A program made the position numbers and the translations under genes. A stretch of DNA of 64,000 nucleotides. Source: Salinimicrobium tongyeongense. GTDB taxonomy: Bacteria; Bacteroidota; Bacteroidia; Flavobacteriales; Flavobacteriaceae. The DNA lies in NCBI RefSeq assembly GCF_026109735.1, contig NZ_CP069620.1, forward strand, positions 2,108,001 to 2,172,000. Direction: 5' to 3'. The notes under the pieces were generated by a model. The model saw nothing but the letters and a program-made list of their open reading frames with translations. It was not told the origin of the DNA and did not search any database. Of the stretch, positions 24,622-34,090 are shown piece after piece (position 1 is the stretch's first letter; each line of letters starts with the position of its first letter).

Positions 24622-25865
24622 CAAAACGATTGTTAATAATCGTATTCATTTTATTTTCAGTGATTACGACCGCTCAGGAGCGAACTTCCTCACCTTATTC
24701 TTTTTACGGGCTGGGATTAAATACCTTCAAAGGTACCGTAGAAAACAGATCAATGGGTGGTCTTGGCATTTTTTCAGATAGTATACATGTTAACCTGCAA
24801 AACCCGGCCTCCCTGGGCAGGCTTAGATTGACAGCCTACACGGTTGGTTTAAGCGGCAGTTCGGTTGAAATGAAGAATGATGATGCTTCTGAAACTGCTA
24901 AATCCAGCTCCCTTGACTACCTGGCTGTGGGGATTCCCACCGGCAAATTGGGTTTTGCTTTTGGATTGGTGCCCTACTCATCTGTAGGTTATAATATTGA
25001 TGATATAGACCAGGAAGCCGGGATAGGTTACAGGTACACGGGTAAAGGCGGCCTTAACCGCGTTTTTCTTGCTGCGGGTTACGCGATCAACCCTAACCTC
25101 AGTATTGGGGTAGATGCCAGTTATAACTTCGGAAATATTCAGAATAAAAGCATATTGGTGCGCGAAGGAGTGCAGTATAGTTCCCGGGAGATAAACCGAA
25201 GCGATCTTAGTGGTTTTACTTATAAAATCGGGCTTGATTACGAGAGAATGCTCAATGAAAACCTGCAGTTAAAGTTTGGGGCGCACTATACGCCTGAAAC
25301 CACGCTTAAAACCGATAATCAAAGTGAACTTGCAACCATTTTGCTGGGAGTTGAAGGCCGGGAAGTTACGGTTGACAGGCAGGATATTTCTTCGCCCAAT
25401 ACAGATTTTGAACTCCCCTCAAGCCTTAGTATAGGAGCAGGGGTGGGCAGGCCTCAAAAATGGTTTTTAGGAGGGGAATTTACTACCACCGGTGCGGGAG
25501 ATTACAGCAACCGTGCCTTTGCCATAGAGGGGGCTTCATTTGAGCAGGCTTCAGGCTACAGGCTGGGAGGCTATTTCATTCCAAACTACAACTCCCTTAC
25601 CAGCTACTTTAGCCGAATTGTTTACCGCGGAGGGCTGCGCATGGAAGAGACCGGGCTGCACCTCAATGGAGAATCGATTGATGAGTTTGGCATAGCTTTT
25701 GGGTTAGGACTACCAGCAGGAAGGATGTTGACCAACATTAATCTGGGATTTGAGTATGGACAGCGCGGTACAACAAGCAACGGATTGATCCAGGAAAACT
25801 TTTTTAATGCCATGATAAGCCTCTCGTTAAGTGACAGGTGGTTTATCAAAAGAAGATTCGAATAA
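24618..25865 (+). CDS. Outer membrane beta-barrel protein, unknown function
   Basis: The 415-residue protein has a signal peptide (MTKRLLIIVFILFSVITTAQ) and starts its mature part with SSPYSFYGLGLNTFKGTVENRSMGGLG. That opening, with HVNLQNPASLG, is seen in FadL/PorV-like barrel proteins. Alternating strands continue to an aromatic-rich C-terminus (FNAMISLSLSDRWFIKRRFE). Start codon overlap with coaX implies coupled translation, and the TPR gene follows after 34 bp. Lipid or hydrophobic transport is possible, but nothing specific is shown. Confidence 0.8.
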   Translation: MTKRLLIIVFILFSVITTAQERTSSPYSFYGLGLNTFKGTVENRSMGGLGIFSDSIHVNLQNPASLGRLRLTAYTVGLSGSSVEMKNDDASETAKSSSLDYLAVGIPTGKLGFAFGLVPYSSVGYNIDDIDQEAGIGYRYTGKGGLNRVFLAAGYAINPNLSIGVDASYNFGNIQNKSILVREGVQYSSREINRSDLSGFTYKIGLDYERMLNENLQLKFGAHYTPETTLKTDNQSELATILLGVEGREVTVDRQDISSPNTDFELPSSLSIGAGVGRPQKWFLGGEFTTTGAGDYSNRAFAIEGASFEQASGYRLGGYFIPNYNSLTSYFSRIVYRGGLRMEETGLHLNGESIDEFGIAFGLGLPAGRMLTNINLGFEYGQRGTTSNGLIQENFFNAMISLSLSDRWFIKRRFE

Positions 25866-25899
25866 TCACAAACTATTAATCAGGAATAAAACTTATACT

Positions 25900-27270
25900 A
25901 TGAAAACCAAGGTAATATTATTTCTTTCGGGGGTTGTTCTGGGGACAGGAGCCTTGCAGGCACAGGCCAATCAGGAGTGTGCCACGACAGCAGCCCTGGC
26001 TTACAGCGATGCAAAGGCAAAAAACTATGATGCAGCCTGGACCAGAATTCAAACCTTAAGAGAGGAATGTCCTTCTTATCACATTGCAACCTATCAGTAC
26101 GGAGAAAGAATATTAAAAGATCGCCTTGATAATGCACCCGAAGCTGAAAAGGAAGCTGTAGCACAGGAGCTTATTAAATTATATAAAGAACGTTTACAGC
26201 ATTTCCCTGCAAAGACCGACGCCGGAGATGTTAATGCAGATATTGCACAGTTGATGTTTGACGTGAAGCTGGGTTCAACCGAAGAGCAGTTCGAGGCCTT
26301 TGATAAAGCTTTTAAGCAGGATCCAAACAGCCTTAACGCAAAATCTCTTTATACCTACTTCTACCTGCTGGTGGAGTTACAGGATGCCGGTAAGAAAGAT
26401 CTTCAGGAAGTTTTTGACAAGTACGATGTTGTAATTGCAAAACTTGAAGAACAGGAAAACGAAACTGCCGAGTCTTTAGCCCAGCTTATCGAAAAACAGG
26501 AAGCCGGAGAAGAGCTTTCTTCAAAAGATAAATCAAGGCTAAATGCATATGAGAAAAACCTTGTGGCTTATAATGCCGTAAAAGGAAGTATAAATGCTAA
26601 GTTAGGTCAGCGTGCAGATTGTGATAACCTTATCCCGCTTTACAGCAAAGACTTTGAAGCCAAAAAAGGAGATACTGAATGGTTGAAGCGGGTGAACAGC
26701 AGGTTGTCTGCAAAAGATTGTACTGAAGATCCGCTTTTTGTAAAAGTGTCTGAAGCTTTACACAAATTGGAGCCATCTGCAAGTTCGGCTTACTCCCTTG
26801 GTCAGCTAGCCGAAGCAAATGGAAACCAGTCTAAAGCTCTTGAATACTACAACCAGGCAGCCGAGCTTCAGAAAGATCCAAGCGCCAGGGCGAGTATATA
26901 TTACAAGATTGCAAACCAGTACAAAGAGAAAGGTCAGTTTGGTCAGGCCAGGAACATGTACCGTAAGGCTATCAGCTCAAAACCATCTTTTGGTAGAGCT
27001 TACCTTCAAATCTCTAACATGATTGCTCAAAGTGCAAACAACTGTGGAAACACCGCTTTTGAAAAAAGAGCTGTATACTGGAAAGCTGCAGAATATGCCG
27101 AGAGAGCTGCAAGGGTTGACCCGTCAATTAGCAGCACTGCCAACGAAACAGCTTCTGCTTATAGAGGAAGGGCCCCACAGCGTAGTGATATCTTCCAGAA
27201 CGATATGCAGGGTAAGACCATCAACATTGGATGCTGGATAGGGGAAAGCGTAAGAGTACCTAATTTGTAA
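25900..27270 (+). CDS. Exported tetratricopeptide-repeat protein
   Basis: The start is at 25900 (MKTKVILFLSGVVLGTGALQAQA), giving a proper signal peptide; an earlier in-frame ATG would overlap the barrel gene. The 456-residue product has TPR-type helical pairs, clearest at the C-terminus (AYSLGQLAEANGNQSKALEY, ARASIYYKIANQYKEKGQFG, FGRAYLQISNMIAQ). Four or so cysteines lie in paired positions, suggesting periplasmic disulfides. TPRs mediate protein contacts; its place between an outer membrane barrel and lptC suggests envelope biogenesis (inference). Confidence 0.82.
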   Translation: MKTKVILFLSGVVLGTGALQAQANQECATTAALAYSDAKAKNYDAAWTRIQTLREECPSYHIATYQYGERILKDRLDNAPEAEKEAVAQELIKLYKERLQHFPAKTDAGDVNADIAQLMFDVKLGSTEEQFEAFDKAFKQDPNSLNAKSLYTYFYLLVELQDAGKKDLQEVFDKYDVVIAKLEEQENETAESLAQLIEKQEAGEELSSKDKSRLNAYEKNLVAYNAVKGSINAKLGQRADCDNLIPLYSKDFEAKKGDTEWLKRVNSRLSAKDCTEDPLFVKVSEALHKLEPSASSAYSLGQLAEANGNQSKALEYYNQAAELQKDPSARASIYYKIANQYKEKGQFGQARNMYRKAISSKPSFGRAYLQISNMIAQSANNCGNTAFEKRAVYWKAAEYAERAARVDPSISSTANETASAYRGRAPQRSDIFQNDMQGKTINIGCWIGESVRVPNL

Positions 27271-27271
27271 T

Positions 27272-27838
27272 ATGAAATTTACATACAGGATATTTTTTAG
27301 AGGCATTGTCACAACCCTGGTTGTGACAATGCTTTTTTCTTGTGAAGGCAATTTGAAAGGCGTTAGGCAAATGGAGATCCCCGAAGACGCCCCTCAATCT
27401 ATTGGCGTGGGGATTAATATGAAATATGTAGATTCCGGAAAAGTGGTGGCTACCTTAAGAAGTGAAACCATGAGGGATTTTTCAAACAAGGAGTTCCCCT
27501 ACAGGGAATTTCCCGACGGGGTTATAGTCGAATTTTTTGATGACCAGCGACAAAAGAATACCGTCACTGCCAATTACGGGATAGTTTACAATGAGACCGG
27601 GCTCATAGACCTGCAGGGCGATGTGGTGGTGGTTACCAGTGACAGCACAAAACTCACTGCCGATCAGCTCTACTGGGACCAGGCAAGGAACTGGGTCTTT
27701 ACAGATCATCCCAACACCATCCGGTTTAAAAATGGAGCCATCAATGAAGGTCAGGGTTTTGATAGCAACCAGGAATTCACTAATTTCCGTTCAAGATCTA
27801 ATGTTGGGGTGCAAATTTTAGAAGAAGATAAACAATGA
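27272..27838 (+). CDS. lptC: LPS export protein LptC
   Basis: The 188-residue protein has a lipoprotein-like N-terminus (VVTMLFSC) and a beta-rich OstA-like domain. Typical phrases are GVIVEFFDDQRQKNTVTANYG, GLIDLQGDVVVVTSDSTKLTADQLYWDQ and FTDHPNTIRFKNG. LptC links the inner-membrane LptBFG machine to the periplasmic LptA bridge that carries lipopolysaccharide. The canonical LptC keeps a membrane helix; here a Cys follows the hydrophobic segment. It starts 1 bp after the TPR gene and overlaps the next by 4 bp. Confidence 0.88.
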   Translation: MKFTYRIFFRGIVTTLVVTMLFSCEGNLKGVRQMEIPEDAPQSIGVGINMKYVDSGKVVATLRSETMRDFSNKEFPYREFPDGVIVEFFDDQRQKNTVTANYGIVYNETGLIDLQGDVVVVTSDSTKLTADQLYWDQARNWVFTDHPNTIRFKNGAINEGQGFDSNQEFTNFRSRSNVGVQILEEDKQ

Positions 27839-28023
27839 TGAAATTTTCGAAATTTTTTGAATTTGCCTACCTGGCAGCTGCCGTGTTCTTTCTCTACGAG
27901 GCAATTGTAATATGGAACGACCAGCGCAACCAAGCCTACCTCTTCCTGTTTTTTGTGGTGGTGGCAATTTTTATGTTCTTCTTTAGAAGGCACTTCAGGC
28001 ATAAGTACGGTAAAAGGGAATAG
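27835..28023 (+). CDS. Small two-helix membrane protein, unknown function
   Basis: The 62-residue product has two hydrophobic helices (about 8-25, EFAYLAAAVFFLYEAIVIW, and 33-50, AYLFLFFVVVAIFMFFF) separated by NDQRNQ, and a basic tail RRHFRHKYGKRE. ATGA overlap with lptC and 5-bp spacing to the CorC-like gene show a tight operon. No family name is known to me, but the gene order is common in Flavobacteria. It could assist the LPS export machine or simply be a membrane stabiliser; there is no direct evidence. Confidence 0.75.
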   Translation: MMKFSKFFEFAYLAAAVFFLYEAIVIWNDQRNQAYLFLFFVVVAIFMFFFRRHFRHKYGKRE

Positions 28024-28028
28024 GTACT

Positions 28029-29315
28029 ATGGCCTACGAGATCATTATTATTTTATGCTCCCTGCTGCTTTCGGCGTTCTTTTCGGGCATGGAGATCGCT
28101 TATGTGTCTGCAAACAAGATACATGTGGAGATCGAAAAGAAGCAGAATGATTTCCTGGCTAAGATTCTCACCCGCCTTACCCGTAAACCTTCAAAATTTA
28201 TCGCCACCATGCTGGTGGGTAATAATATTGCCCTGGTCATTTATGGTTTTTTTATGGGCGATCTCTTGATGAGCTGGCTGGCACCCGAAAATTTCAGCAA
28301 TGAAATTGTAGTTTATCTGCTTACAGATCTCAGCCTCCTTACTCAAACCATTATTTCCACACTTATAATTCTGCTTACTGCGGAATTTTTACCCAAGGTT
28401 TTCTTTCAGATCTATGCCAATTTTTTCCTGAAGTTCTTTGCGGTACCTGCTTATTTGTTCTACCTGCTGTTCAGTTTTATTTCTTCTTTCGTGATTTGGG
28501 TTTCAGATCTTGTTTTAAAAAGGTTCTTTAAGACCCAGGGGGATGAAGTGCAACTGGCTTTTACCAAAGTAGAGCTCGGGAACTATATTTCTGAACAAAT
28601 GGACAAAATAGAACACGACCAGGAGGTAGATTCCGAAATTCAGATCTTTCAGAATGCTCTCGAGTTTTCCGAAGTAAAGTCGAGGGAAGTGATGATTCCG
28701 CGTACCGAGATTGTGGCGGTAGACATCACTACCGATCCGCGGGAACTGGTGGAGACCTTCACGGCAACCGGCTTGTCAAAGATCCTGGTGTACAAGGAAA
28801 ATATAGACGATATCATTGGCTACATCCACTCTTTTGAGCTCTTTAAAAAGCCGCCTACCATTAAATCTATATTGCTGCCCGTGGTCTTTGTGCCCGAAAC
28901 CATGCTGGTAAAAGACGTTTTGAATATCCTTATCAAAAAAAGGAAAAGTATTGCTGTAGTAATTGATGAATATGGCGGTACCAGCGGGATGATGACAGTA
29001 GAGGATATCGTGGAAGAGCTGTTTGGGGAGATAGAAGATGAACATGATCCCGTGATCCTTATAGAAGAAAAGCTTGAGGAAGATAAATACCTTTTTGCGG
29101 CCCGCCTGGAAGTAGATTATCTCAATGAAAATTACAAGCTCGATATCCCCATTGGCGAGAACTATGAAACCCTGGGCGGCTATATTTTAGATCACACCGA
29201 AGAAATTCCTCCTAAAGACGGGGTGGTTGAAATTGACAATTTTACTTTTCATATCAGGGAAGTGTCCAATACCAGGATTGAGCTTGTAGAGGTGATTGTG
29301 AATTCAAACGATTAA
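28029..29315 (+). CDS. Hemolysin/CorC family protein (CNNM, CBS pair, transporter-associated domain)
   Basis: The 428-residue protein starts with a CNNM/DUF21 membrane domain (residues 1-190, about four helices; SAFFSGMEIAYVSANK). It is followed by two CBS domains (VMIPRTEIVAVDI and IAVVIDEYGGTSGMMTVEDIVEELFGEIEDEHD) and a C-terminal CorC/HlyC transporter-associated domain (ETLGGYILDH). Such proteins are linked to magnesium or cobalt ion export. It resembles the gliding-associated GldE relatives, but I cannot separate the two by eye. It belongs to the lptC operon. Confidence 0.9.
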   Translation: MAYEIIIILCSLLLSAFFSGMEIAYVSANKIHVEIEKKQNDFLAKILTRLTRKPSKFIATMLVGNNIALVIYGFFMGDLLMSWLAPENFSNEIVVYLLTDLSLLTQTIISTLIILLTAEFLPKVFFQIYANFFLKFFAVPAYLFYLLFSFISSFVIWVSDLVLKRFFKTQGDEVQLAFTKVELGNYISEQMDKIEHDQEVDSEIQIFQNALEFSEVKSREVMIPRTEIVAVDITTDPRELVETFTATGLSKILVYKENIDDIIGYIHSFELFKKPPTIKSILLPVVFVPETMLVKDVLNILIKKRKSIAVVIDEYGGTSGMMTVEDIVEELFGEIEDEHDPVILIEEKLEEDKYLFAARLEVDYLNENYKLDIPIGENYETLGGYILDHTEEIPPKDGVVEIDNFTFHIREVSNTRIELVEVIVNSND

Positions 29316-29412
29316 TTTTAAGTTTTTCCTCACATTTTGAAGATTTATAGTTTTTTAGTAAAGCTAAAAACGTTATTTTCGCCCCCTATATTTTAGAATT
29401 AATAATAAGATA

Positions 29413-31533
29413 ATGGCAGTATTAAATTCAATAAGGCAACGTTCGGTCTTCCTTATCGTGATCATTGCTTTGGCACTTTTCTCATTCGTGTTAGCCGATG
29501 TTATTCGCAACGGAGGAATGAGTTCTCAAAAATCCCAGAATACTATAGCTACGATTAATGGTGAGGATATTGAAAGGGAGCAGTTTGCCCGTCAGGTAGA
29601 ATCCTTTCAGCGTAACATGGGGCAAAATGCAACTACCTCTCAGGCTGTAAATCAGGTTTGGGAAATGAATGTGCGTAGAACCCTTATGCAGGAGCAGTTT
29701 GAAGAGCTTGGTATTCGGGTGGAAGAAGCCCAGGTTAAGGAGATGATGAGAAGGGAACTTGCAAACAACCCTAATTTTACCAATGAAGCCGGTGTTTTTG
29801 ATGAAGCTAAATTGAGAGAATATGTAGCTACGCTTAAATCTACTTCACCTCAGGCATACCAGCAATGGTTGGATTTTGAAACCAGTCTTGCTGAAACTGC
29901 CAGGGAGCAGATCTACCTTAACCTGGTAAGGGCCGGGGTAGGAGCCACGCTTCTTGAAGGTGAGCAGGCTTACAGGTTTGCCAGTGATAACGTAGATATG
30001 GAATTTGTTTACGTACCCTACACTACTGTTGAAGATTCACAGGTAGAGATCTCTAAAGACGAGATCAGGGATTACGTGAAAGCGCATCCGGGGCAGTTCA
30101 AGACTGAACCTACCCGCGACATCCAGTATGTGCTTTACGAAGAAACTGCTTCTGTTGAAGATGAGGCCGAAGTAAAATCTGAACTGCTTGGTCTTTTAAA
30201 CGACAAGGTAGAATTCAATTCAGCTACCAATACCAGTGATACGGTTGAAGGTTTTGCAACTACAAGAAACTGGGAGGAATTAGTAAATGAAAGATCTGAT
30301 GAGAAATTTCAGGACAGGTTTGTATTTAAAGATCAGTTACCTGCAGAGCATGCAGATTCTCTTTTCAACCTAAACGAAGGAGAAGTTTACGGGCCGTTTA
30401 AATACAATGGTTCTTACAGGCTTGCCAGAGTGGTAGAAACTGCTCAAATGGCCGATTCTGCAAAGGCAAGGCATATTCTTGTAGCATGGCAGGGTTCTCC
30501 GGTAGGAGGGCAGGTGACCAGGAGCAAAGAACAGGCACAGCAATTGGCCGATAGCCTTGCTAACGTGGTCAAAAACAACAACGATAAATTTGCGGAACTG
30601 GCTTCAGAATTCTCTGCCGATACTTCCAATAAAGAAGATGCGGGGCAACTTGGCTGGTTTGGGCCGGGAGCGATGGTTCCTGCTTTCAATGACTACGTTT
30701 TCAATAACAACGAAGGTTCAGTTGGAGTAGTAGAAACTCAGTTTGGGTACCACGTGATCCATATTCAGGAGTTGACCGATAAGGAAAAGGCGGTAAAGCT
30801 TGCTACTGTTTCAAGAGCGATCCAGCCTTCAGAAAAAACTTCCAACGAGCTTTTTGCTGAAGTGACAAAATTTGAGCTTGCGGCAAAAGATGGCAACTTC
30901 AGCGACCTTGCAAAAGAAAGCGGAAAAGAAGTTAGGCCGGTAAAAGAAATTAAGCAACTTGAAGAGAATATTCCCGGGATTGGTGCACAGCGAAGAATTG
31001 TGCAGTGGGCCTTTGAAGAGGAAGTTGAAGTTGGGGATATAAGAAGGTTTGAAGTTCCTTCAGGTTATGTGGTGGCACAGGTGACTGCGGCAAACAAAGG
31101 CGGCCTTAAATCGGCTGAAGCTGCGTCTGCAACCGTGATTCCAATCCTTCAGAAGCAAAAGAAAGCTGAGATCATTAAATCTGACATCAGCGGAAGTGAT
31201 CTTCAGGCTATCGCGCAAAATCAGGGCGTACAGGTGAATACCGCAAATGCGGTTAACCGAAACAGTCCAACGCTTCCGGGTGTTGGCAGTGAGCCAAAAA
31301 TTGTGGGTGCTGCTTTTGGACTTGAAAGCGGTGAAACCAGCAGTCCTTTAGCGGGTGAAAAAGGTGTGTTTGTAGTGAAAGTGCTCCAAAAGAACGATGC
31401 CCCTCAAATGGAATCTTACCGTCCTTATGCGGCAAGAGAAGCCTCTGCGCGCCGTATCTCTGTGAATTCCGAAATTTACCAGGCTCTTAAAGAATCTGCC
31501 GAAATTGAAGATAACCGCGCGAGATTCTATTAA
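29413..31533 (+). CDS. ppiD: PpiD/SurA-like peptidyl-prolyl isomerase, membrane-anchored chaperone
   Basis: The 706-residue protein has one N-terminal membrane anchor (RSVFLIVIIALALFSFVLADVI), then a SurA_N-like helical chaperone region (ATINGEDIEREQFARQVESFQ). A parvulin domain at about 345-450 (ARHILVAWQGS, GQLGWFGPGAMVPAFNDYVFN, VVETQFGYHVIHI) follows, with a second, degenerate isomerase-like region after it. It helps outer membrane proteins fold in the periplasm. It begins 97 bp after the CorC-like gene and ends at a strong terminator. Confidence 0.92.
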   Translation: MAVLNSIRQRSVFLIVIIALALFSFVLADVIRNGGMSSQKSQNTIATINGEDIEREQFARQVESFQRNMGQNATTSQAVNQVWEMNVRRTLMQEQFEELGIRVEEAQVKEMMRRELANNPNFTNEAGVFDEAKLREYVATLKSTSPQAYQQWLDFETSLAETAREQIYLNLVRAGVGATLLEGEQAYRFASDNVDMEFVYVPYTTVEDSQVEISKDEIRDYVKAHPGQFKTEPTRDIQYVLYEETASVEDEAEVKSELLGLLNDKVEFNSATNTSDTVEGFATTRNWEELVNERSDEKFQDRFVFKDQLPAEHADSLFNLNEGEVYGPFKYNGSYRLARVVETAQMADSAKARHILVAWQGSPVGGQVTRSKEQAQQLADSLANVVKNNNDKFAELASEFSADTSNKEDAGQLGWFGPGAMVPAFNDYVFNNNEGSVGVVETQFGYHVIHIQELTDKEKAVKLATVSRAIQPSEKTSNELFAEVTKFELAAKDGNFSDLAKESGKEVRPVKEIKQLEENIPGIGAQRRIVQWAFEEEVEVGDIRRFEVPSGYVVAQVTAANKGGLKSAEAASATVIPILQKQKKAEIIKSDISGSDLQAIAQNQGVQVNTANAVNRNSPTLPGVGSEPKIVGAAFGLESGETSSPLAGEKGVFVVKVLQKNDAPQMESYRPYAAREASARRISVNSEIYQALKESAEIEDNRARFY

Positions 31534-31555
31534 GAAACTGTAGTTTACAATAAAG

Positions 31556-31588
31556 AAAAAGCCTTTCTGTTTTAGAAAGGCTTTTTTT
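31556..31588 (+). terminator. Rho-independent terminator after ppiD
   Basis: Stem AAAAAGCCTTTCT/AGAAAGGCTTTTT with a short GTTTT-type loop and T7. Confidence 0.92.
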
Positions 31589-31650
31589 GTTTGATGCTGC
31601 CGATTAATTTCTTCGGAAGAAAACTTCTTCCAGGGAGATAGTAAGGCTTG

Positions 31651-32568
31651 TTATAAGATCATTTCAGAATAAGGAAGAATGCTGCTGTAGCCTTTACTCC
31701 TGAAGTATTCCATATCTTTTGCTGTTCCCGTGGCCAGAACAAAATCCCCGCCCCATCCCCCAAGGCTTTTCACGGCCCCCGGGTAATCGGGAAACAGCCG
31801 GCTTTTCACTTTTTGAAGCCCCACCAGCTGTGAAATGACGTTTTCGTGCACTTCCAGGAGCATTTTAAATTCCAGGAGATCTGTGGCGTTGATAAGGCTA
31901 TGGCTAAGTGCCGAAATTTTTTTAATGGCGGTGCCTAAAGTTGTTTTATCCTGCTGCCTGTAATGGGCTATGGCTTCGCGGCTGTTCTGTTTTTGATTAA
32001 GGTGCACAAAAAAGAGCTGCTCTTTAAAGGGAGGATCAAAAGAAGTCTTTAAAATGCTATTTTCGGAAGGCTGTTTCTCGAAAGTCACAGGCGTTTGGTG
32101 GATCGCCACGGCTATGTCGTACCCGCTGCCCCCAAAAGTGTGCTGCAGGAGCTGGTAAGCATCAATTTTGAGCCATTTGGCAAGGTTCGCGATAAGGGTG
32201 GAAGAAGTTCCGAGGCCCCAATCCCTTGGAAAGTCCAATTTTGTGCTTATTTCAAAGCCGCCTTCAGCAAATACCTGCGGAGCCATTTTCCGGGCAAAAA
32301 AAAGTGTCTGAAATAGCATTTTTGACACCTCATTTTTGTTGTGTTTCTCTGGCACTTCCGAAGCAATCAGGTCTGAAATTTCAAAGCTGTCCTCAAACCA
32401 GGTGTTTTGTTTGTGATCAAGGCTTTTCCAGTTGATTACAGGCGCTCCTATTTTTGTCACTTCCAGGCCCTGCCCGAATTTTGTGGGCAGGGCAAAGGCT
32501 GTGGCCCCGTTGAGCACAACATATTCCCCGCTTATCAATAATTTTCCGTGGCTGTGGAAGGTCTCCAT
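31651..32568 (-). CDS. GYDIA-family GHMP kinase (mevalonate pathway)
   Basis: The 305-residue GHMP kinase has the name motif GSGYDIAVA near residue 147, an N-terminal SHGKLLISGEYVVLNGATAFALP, and a phosphate loop DWGLGTSSTLIANLAKW. The C-terminal GGWGGDFVLATG replaces the usual GGGGG-type motif. Members sit next to HMG-CoA reductase in Flavobacteria and probably phosphorylate mevalonate or a derivative. It overlaps the reductase gene by 1 bp. Codons at 32304-32329 contain a strong copy of the dispersed palindrome. Confidence 0.9.
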   Translation of the reverse strand: METFHSHGKLLISGEYVVLNGATAFALPTKFGQGLEVTKIGAPVINWKSLDHKQNTWFEDSFEISDLIASEVPEKHNKNEVSKMLFQTLFFARKMAPQVFAEGGFEISTKLDFPRDWGLGTSSTLIANLAKWLKIDAYQLLQHTFGGSGYDIAVAIHQTPVTFEKQPSENSILKTSFDPPFKEQLFFVHLNQKQNSREAIAHYRQQDKTTLGTAIKKISALSHSLINATDLLEFKMLLEVHENVISQLVGLQKVKSRLFPDYPGAVKSLGGWGGDFVLATGTAKDMEYFRSKGYSSILPYSEMIL

Positions 32569-33881
32569 TAGCTTCTCAGTTTTTCAATTTGCTGCTCTAC
32601 CGCACTGTGTGAAACATTGTGGTCCTTAAAATAGGCTGTGAGCACTTCTTTTTCTTGTGCCGTGGCCTGTAGCTGGTTGAGAATGTTCATAAGGTGCATT
32701 TTCATGTGCCCCTGCTGAATGCCGGTGGTGATTAGGGATTTTACTGCGGCAAAGTTCTGTGCCAGCCCGGTTACTGCCACTATTTTCATAAGTTCTTCGG
32801 CTGATGGTTTTTGTAAGATCTCAAGAGCGATCTTAGAAAGCGGGTGCAGTGCCGTGAGGCCGCCCACCGTGCCCAGGGCCAGCGGAATTTCCAGCCAGAA
32901 CCTGAACTGCCCGTCCTGCACCTGGGCGTGGGAAAGACTGCTGTATTTTCCCTCTTTTGAAGCATAGGCGTGGATGCCGGCTTCTACTGCCCTAAAGTCG
33001 TTTCCTGTTGCCAGTACTACTGCGTCAATCCCGTTCATGATTCCCTTGTTGTGGGTCACCGCACGGTAAGGTTCGGCTTCGGCAATTTTAAGTGCCCGCA
33101 CAAATTTTGAGGCGAAATCTTCCCCGCTCATCCCGTGGTCGGCAAGTTCGGTTAGGGGGCAGGAAACCTCGGCCCTCACAATACAATCGGGAACATAGTT
33201 GGAAAGTATGCTCATCACGATCTCAACCTGCTTTTCGGCAGCATCAAAAGCTTCGTGCGTTTCAGCTTCTGCTTTAAAAGTTTCAGCAAAACGCTCAAGG
33301 CACGAATTGATGAAATTTGCACCCATAGAGTCTTTGGTCTCAAAAGTGCAGTGCAGCTGGTAGTAACCGGCCAGCAGGCGGGTTTTGTTGCGCAATTCCA
33401 TATTCATTACTCCGCCGCCGCGCTTCTCCATGTTTTTGGTGAGTGGGGCGACCGCTGCAAACAATTTCGGCTTTATTTTACTGAAGAAATCTTCCAGTTT
33501 TTTCGCATCCCCGGTGTACATGAAATGCACCTGGCCAATCTTTTGGGTTCCCAGAACTTCGGCTTTAAATCCGCCGCGCTTGCTCCAGAATTTAGCTGCC
33601 TTGCTCGCAGCGGCAATCACCGAGCTTTCTTCTATGGCCATGGGGATGGCATAAAGCCTGTCATTGATAAGAAAATTGGGGGCGAGCCCAAAAGGCAGGT
33701 AGTAATTTGAAAGGGTGTTTTCTGTAAACTCCTCGTGGAGTTGTTGCAGGCTGGAGTCCGGGTTCCAGTACTGGGTTAAAATCTCTCTGGCATCCTTGTT
33801 ATTGGCCAGGTATGTCTGGCTAAGCCATTCAATTTTTTCCTCTTTTGACAGTTTGGAAAAGCCCGAAATAAGTGTGATCAT
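32568..33881 (-). CDS. Hydroxymethylglutaryl-CoA reductase, class II (degradative type by homology)
   Basis: I start at 33881 (MITLISGFSKLSKEE), because a -7 box TATCTTTG lies at 33908-33901; a start at 33911 would fall upstream of it. The 437-residue product has the class II motifs ENTLSNYYLPFGLAPNF, PMAIEESSVIAAASKAAKFW, NKGIMNGIDAVVLATGNDFRAVE and LGTVGG. It interconverts HMG-CoA and mevalonate. Although this class is called degradative, in Flavobacteria it works in isoprenoid synthesis, as the partner kinase indicates. Confidence 0.95.
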   Translation of the reverse strand: MITLISGFSKLSKEEKIEWLSQTYLANNKDAREILTQYWNPDSSLQQLHEEFTENTLSNYYLPFGLAPNFLINDRLYAIPMAIEESSVIAAASKAAKFWSKRGGFKAEVLGTQKIGQVHFMYTGDAKKLEDFFSKIKPKLFAAVAPLTKNMEKRGGGVMNMELRNKTRLLAGYYQLHCTFETKDSMGANFINSCLERFAETFKAEAETHEAFDAAEKQVEIVMSILSNYVPDCIVRAEVSCPLTELADHGMSGEDFASKFVRALKIAEAEPYRAVTHNKGIMNGIDAVVLATGNDFRAVEAGIHAYASKEGKYSSLSHAQVQDGQFRFWLEIPLALGTVGGLTALHPLSKIALEILQKPSAEELMKIVAVTGLAQNFAAVKSLITTGIQQGHMKMHLMNILNQLQATAQEKEVLTAYFKDHNVSHSAVEQQIEKLRS

Positions 33882-33900
33882 TATGTGAAATTTGAGGCTA

Positions 33901-33908
33901 CAAAGATA
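33901..33908 (-). promoter_or_regulatory. -7 box for the HMG-CoA reductase operon
   Basis: TATCTTTG on the minus strand, 20 bp before the chosen start, matches TAnnTTTG. No clear -33 TTG was seen at normal spacing. Confidence 0.55.
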
Positions 33909-34090
33909 CAATTACTGCAGGAAACGCAGCAGCATGTAAAAATTCTGAAGCAAAGTGTAAATAAATTGGGTGATCACGGATGATAAGTAAGGTTTGAATA
34001 TTAACATCTCCTTATGATTTAACAGCCTAAAGCCTGTTTTTTAGCCGAATTTTTACTAAACTTGGCAAGCAAATTTTTTAAACGCAAAAA